64,000 bases of DNA from Myrica gale (lineage: Eukaryota; Streptophyta; Magnoliopsida; Fagales; Myricaceae), in NCBI GenBank assembly GCA_963930655.1, contig OZ005605.1:25179501-25243500 (forward strand), read 5' to 3'. The position numbers and the translations under genes were made by a program. How positions within the stretch are numbered: position 1 is the stretch's first letter; each line of letters starts with the position of its first letter. Of the stretch, positions 59,797-64,000 are shown one piece after another. The notes under the pieces were generated by a model. The model saw only the letters and a list, made by a program, of their open reading frames with translations, was not told where the DNA came from and made no database searches.

Positions 59797-60840
59797 CAGT
59801 GACATCACATGTGAAGAAGAGCCTGCATTTATCTTCTTCTTCTTCACTTCGCTAATCCTTTTCAGATGACTCGTAACTGATATCAGGAACCCCCCCCCCT
59901 CCCCCCCCAGAATCATAGGAAGAGTGGGGGTTGTGAATTACCATCTGTTGCCCCATGTAATGTTATCTGATAAGACTTTACAACGACATTTGATCACACC
60001 CAATGTTCTTTGTTCTTTGTTTCTCTTGAAAATTTTCGTGATTATTCAAAGCAATTTACATGTGCCATTAAGGGGAAAAACAGAACTGCAAAAGCAAATA
60101 TATTTGCTCCTAAAATATACCTCCTTGGGAGCTCTGGTTGTCCCTGAGAGAGTAAATTCATTTGTCTTCGCCGTTATTGCATCAATGACAGAGCACTCTG
60201 ATGCACTAATTTCGCTTGCGGAGCACGGCAACTAAGCGGTACACGTATATTATTTTGGTGGAGTGGTCCATAATGCTCCTCTTCAGGAAACCTTATCAAC
60301 GTGTATAAAAAGAAACTTCAATTATTATCAGAAACCCAAAAGAAGACAAAAAAAAACGTCAGAAATTGGAACGAGAACAATCGCGGAGAACATTGTAGGA
60401 GTGCAGAGTATTAGTTCAAATCCATATTTTCCACTGGAATCAATTCAGTTTGCGGGCCAATGTTATTGCCCCAAGTTTCTTCCATCAAATCATGCAGTGG
60501 ACTTGAAGGCCTCCTTGTATTCGAACGTTGAACTTCGGTGTGAACTTCAAGCTTCTGTTTGTTGATATTCCCTGTTTATGCAGAATGTCTGCTCTGTTTT
60601 AAAAAATGGCTATTTTTGCTAACTTGATATATCATATTTCCTGTCTGATTTTTTAATTTTATTTATTACCATTTGCTTAGGGGAAAAGAAAATAAAAACA
60701 AAACAAAAATAAGAACCAACGCACCGAGAGGACATTGTGATAGTACTTATTAAAGGTCATATTTCACTGGAATCTATACTTCAGTTTCCGGCAAAATTCA
60801 ACTGACCCATAGGTGCAAAACCTTTCTCCGGCGACCTTTA
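59797..60840. other. Spacer, duplicate of 42359-43420
   Basis: Same convergent spacer as in the first copy, with a shorter poly-C run (59889-59908) and scattered indels. No gene is seen. Confidence 0.6.
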
Positions 60841-61824
60841 TCACTTGCAGCTTGCAAGTGGCGCGCCGCACAAACACCGGTTGTGGAAGTACGATGAATA
60901 GTCGAAGCTCTGCAACTTGCCACCGACAGGAATCTGACCACACAGCCCATTGTAACTGACATTCAGGAACTGCAGATTGAGGGCGGTCATCTCCACTGGA
61001 ATACTCCCAGTGATTTTGTTGTGGTTAAGATCCAACCACGTTAGACTCTTGGGGAACACCGCCTTGGATAGATCAAACTGGAACAAGTTCCTCGACAGGT
61101 CCACGATCTGCGTAGTCTTATTCGCTCCGAAAACCACCGAAGCGTCGCCTACGAGCTTGTTACGCGACAGGTCTATCACGCTGAAGTCCATGTTGGCGAA
61201 AGAGGGTGGGATCGTACCCGATAGCTGGTTGTGAGAGAGGTACAGGTACAGGTCCGGTACACTGCTAAACGTACCGAAAGAGTACGGGATTGATCCGGTG
61301 AGCTTGTTGCGGTCCAAGAAAAGCGCACCGAGGTTAGGTAGCAGTGCAAGTGACGGTGGGATAGAGCCGGAGAGGTTGTTGAAGGCGAGGTTGAGGTAAG
61401 TCAGGTTCTTGAGCTCGCTGAGGAAGTCAGGGACTGGGCCGGAAAGGTTGCTCCAGTTGATCCTTAGAAACTTGAGGTTTTTGAGCTTGGCAATGGCGGG
61501 GTGGATGGGCCCGGTCAGATTGGGCAGCTTGTGGAAGTCCAGGGTTTCTAGTTGAGGGAGGTCGCCCACCGCGGCAGGGATTTGGAAGGAGACTGAATCA
61601 GCAAAGAGGGTGAGGGAGATGATGCGGTGGGAGACACGGTCGCATTGAACGACGTACCAGTCGCAGCAGTCCGTGTCTGGTTTCCAGGAGGTAAGGACGT
61701 AGGGATTGTTAAGGTCTTTCATGATTTGGAGCAGGGCTTTTTTGTCTTGCGGGTTGCACAGCTCAGAGTGGGCAGAGAAGAAGAGAAGGGTGAAGAAGAG
61801 GAAGGAGAGGAGGGGGGAGGCCAT
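60841..61824 (-). CDS. Polygalacturonase-inhibiting protein (PGIP), copy 3
   Basis: A predicted secreted apoplastic LRR inhibitor of pectin-degrading polygalacturonases. Single exon, 327 residues, the same architecture as copy 1: signal peptide (about 1-20), N-cap with CC and C (DTDCCDWYVVQCD), about ten LRRs, C-cap CLCGAPLASCK. A TATA box lies at 61886-61897. It differs from copy 1 at many positions, often in the variable LRR face (for example RIDWTNISG versus RINWSNLSG, SRNKLTG versus DRNKLTG, SVTDMYLDL versus SVPDLYLYL). Its last 35 or so residues (FLNVSYN, VGGKLQSFDYSSYFHNRC) match the truncated copy 2 rather than copy 1. It is open throughout and likely functional. Confidence 0.95.
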   Translation of the reverse strand: MASPLLSFLFFTLLFFSAHSELCNPQDKKALLQIMKDLNNPYVLTSWKPDTDCCDWYVVQCDRVSHRIISLTLFADSVSFQIPAAVGDLPQLETLDFHKLPNLTGPIHPAIAKLKNLKFLRINWSNLSGPVPDFLSELKNLTYLNLAFNNLSGSIPPSLALLPNLGALFLDRNKLTGSIPYSFGTFSSVPDLYLYLSHNQLSGTIPPSFANMDFSVIDLSRNKLVGDASVVFGANKTTQIVDLSRNLFQFDLSKAVFPKSLTWLDLNHNKITGSIPVEMTALNLQFLNVSYNGLCGQIPVGGKLQSFDYSSYFHNRCLCGAPLASCK

Positions 61825-64000
61825 GTTTTGGTATTTGCTGGTGTGGAAGAACTATGTGGGTGTGAAATTTCATGCAGATTCGGGTGAGATTTATAGGCTG
61901 TGCCAGTCTATCCATTCGTTAGATATCGATGATGTACGAAGTGTCAGTTGCTTAGACAGCTCAGAGGCTTTGTAGAATTTACTAAATTACTAGCTCAGGT
62001 TTTACTGCAATGTCAAAGCAGTCCATTCAAACAAATCAAACTTCATTAGATCTTAACAGATCTGGGTTCGTAGACTCTTTGACTCACTTTGGTGATCTTA
62101 CCGGGTCAAACATTACAATGTCGGTAATTGCGCTTGCGTTGCGACTGTGCGCGGTAACGAGTTTCTGCAATGTTGGTAAGTGAATGCCGCTTTTTTTTAC
62201 TGCCATTGCTGACTGGTAGCCATGGATCCATAGTTTTGGAACTTCTCAATTATTTGGTAAGGCATCTATGTCTGGCTTCTGAAACACCATTGGCGCTAGC
62301 TAGCTGTGAGGATCCTCATGAGCCCACTGCAATTTTTCACTTGGAAGTTAATTTTGGGTACTAAATATGGGAACAGTAGAATGCAAAGAGTTTAATAACG
62401 AGGAAAGCGATAAAAAAAGGAAATGGATTCGGGATTACTATGTAATAAATTACACTTTGCTGCTTGTACATAACTCGTCAACAATGAGGGCGTATTAATC
62501 CATATTATTTCCTTCTATCCAATCTTTTTTCTTGCAGACATTCAATCCCTTTTTTTCTTACTAATTAATGAAGTTTTATTCAAAAACTAGAAACACGAAA
62601 GCATGTCACAAACTCTGATATGCCACTGATAATTGCCGCTTCCATCCATTCTCAATATATAACCCTATAACCCTCCACCAGATTGCCCTTCACCAAATTC
62701 TGGCACCAGACCTTCAACTGGGCCGGGAGAGTCTCCATAGTGACTGTCGCATCACACTTTGCTACCTTTTTCAGATCATGAGGCCATGAGGGAATGACTG
62801 GGTGGCTGAGAAGGGAAAAGTACATCTTGCCGCTTAGAGTGGAAAAAAAGAAGAAGGGCCATTAGAATTTGGACCGCTCACAGTGGAGGCTATTAGAATT
62901 TGGACAAGTCAGAAATGAGGGCTAGCTGTTTAATCAAATTATCCGTTTGGTGTGCTGGATCTCTATGTCCTTGACGGCTTTGAGAGCCGCAGTTTTTTAG
63001 CTCGGCCCCATTTGCACAGTACATCCTCTTTCATCGAGCTGATCTCTCTCTGTTTCATATAACCTTCCACCACAAAGGACCTTCTCCAAGTGTCTTCCGT
63101 CAAATCATGTTGGGTTCTCAGAAAGTGGCACAAGGAACACGTTCATTTGTTTGAATGATCTAGGTACAAAAAAAATATCTCATTGGCCACTACGTTTGTG
63201 CATCCCAAATATTGTCTCGCACCAATGTCATACACTTGTACTAGAATAACTCATCAATACTAATTATTAATCGATGACTAATTAAGGTCCGTCCCAGGAA
63301 CCATTCAAATCTACCACCAAGTTGAAGTCTTTTGGTTGAATTGATCAGGTTTAGAATATATTTGCTCCATTCAGTTTTGGCATCCAACTTCCACCCAAAC
63401 CAGTTTAAAACCACGTACGTAGTGGCTTGAATGCGCTCCACAACAGACCACATTCACTTGTTTTCTATTTCATAATTATTTACTTTTCTATACATAAAAC
63501 AAAGATGTTGGATTGTGGTTGACTTCTGAGCACTCCCTATTTTTGGACACGGAGAGCGAACTGGGGGAAGGGATAAATAGAGCTTATTCCAGGTGTAACT
63601 GAACTAGACGTCTCCATTGTGCCATCTGTGATTTCCAATACTTTGATTTCGAACTTTGACTATGGCTGTGGAAATCACAAATCATACCTGGATACAAGAG
63701 CAAGCCTATCAGGATTCGTAACTGACCTGACCCCCAACGTTGGCAGCAGATTTGGGTCTTGTTTGAGCTCTTTACTTTTTCACTAATTCCCATAATATAT
63801 TTTTACTTTATAATATTTATCAAATTTTAATACACAAAATTTCCACTATCAGACATCCCCTTGACGTGGACCGACTGTATCGGACAATCGTAGTTTCCCA
63901 ACTAATATAGAACCCATGCCTCCTTGAATTCGAGAGTTGTATTTCGGCGTGAACTTTAAGCTTTTGTTTGTTGATATTTTCCAGTCATTCCGTTATTGCC
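61825..64000. other. PGIP copy 3 upstream region, duplicate of 44405-48300
   Basis: Colinear with the first copy apart from the insertions listed for it. No gene is seen. The window ends inside homology to about 48300, so a further PGIP-like fragment equivalent to copy 2 would be expected just beyond the right edge. Confidence 0.6.

Noticed and set aside
1..64000. tRNA or rRNA genes, CRISPR arrays, phage or bacterial defence genes
   Set aside because: None is visible. The only tRNA-like signals are the SINE B box near 13190 and the retroelement primer site at 48951; the window is plant nuclear DNA.

Overview
The window is nuclear DNA from a flowering plant, most likely a eudicot. Genes have GT-AG introns and AT-rich noncoding DNA, and the families are typical of land plants: an FBH-type bHLH factor, a RabA GTPase, an OSD1/UVI4-type APC/C inhibitor, A-type cytochrome P450s, an ABHD18-like hydrolase and polygalacturonase-inhibiting proteins (PGIPs). 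Plant miniature transposons, hAT elements, a SINE and a TRIM retroelement fragment are also present. I cannot name the species.

Layout. About 2.0-12.1 kb holds three unrelated single-copy-looking genes on the + strand: bHLH (2667-5038), RABA4-type Rab (6693-8761) and an OSD1/UVI4-like gene (10331-12084). About 12.8-36.4 kb is a P450 array of the CYP93/CYP705-like part of the CYP71 clan. It contains a SINE-interrupted fragment (12801), a decayed full-length copy (14573-16120), a C-terminal fragment (17655), an intact gene (23419-25225), an intact gene of a second type (28303-30484) and an intact, more typical CYP93 gene (34646-36369). An ABHD18-like hydrolase follows (39268-42358), tail to tail with an intact PGIP on the - strand (43421-44404). 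After that come a truncated PGIP (48550-48783) and a TRIM fragment.

From 49183 to the right edge the sequence is a second copy of 24228 to about 48300. It has a 3'-half P450, a P450 whose first exon is split by a 1.1 kb hAT element, an orphan last exon of the ABHD18 gene, and a second intact PGIP (60841-61824). The simplest history is one recent tandem duplication, followed by a roughly 10 kb deletion inside the second copy. That deletion removed the CYP93 gene and most of the ABHD18 gene and left filler DNA templated from nearby. Transposon insertions present in only one copy date to after the duplication.

Functionally the P450 array looks like a birth-and-death cluster of specialised-metabolism oxygenases next to a small cluster of secreted cell-wall defence proteins. 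I found no sign of a prokaryotic-style system. The most unusual content is structural: duplication scars, a PGIP that looks like a gene-conversion mosaic, two hAT elements that retain opposite halves of the same transposase family, and a 533-bp foldback element.
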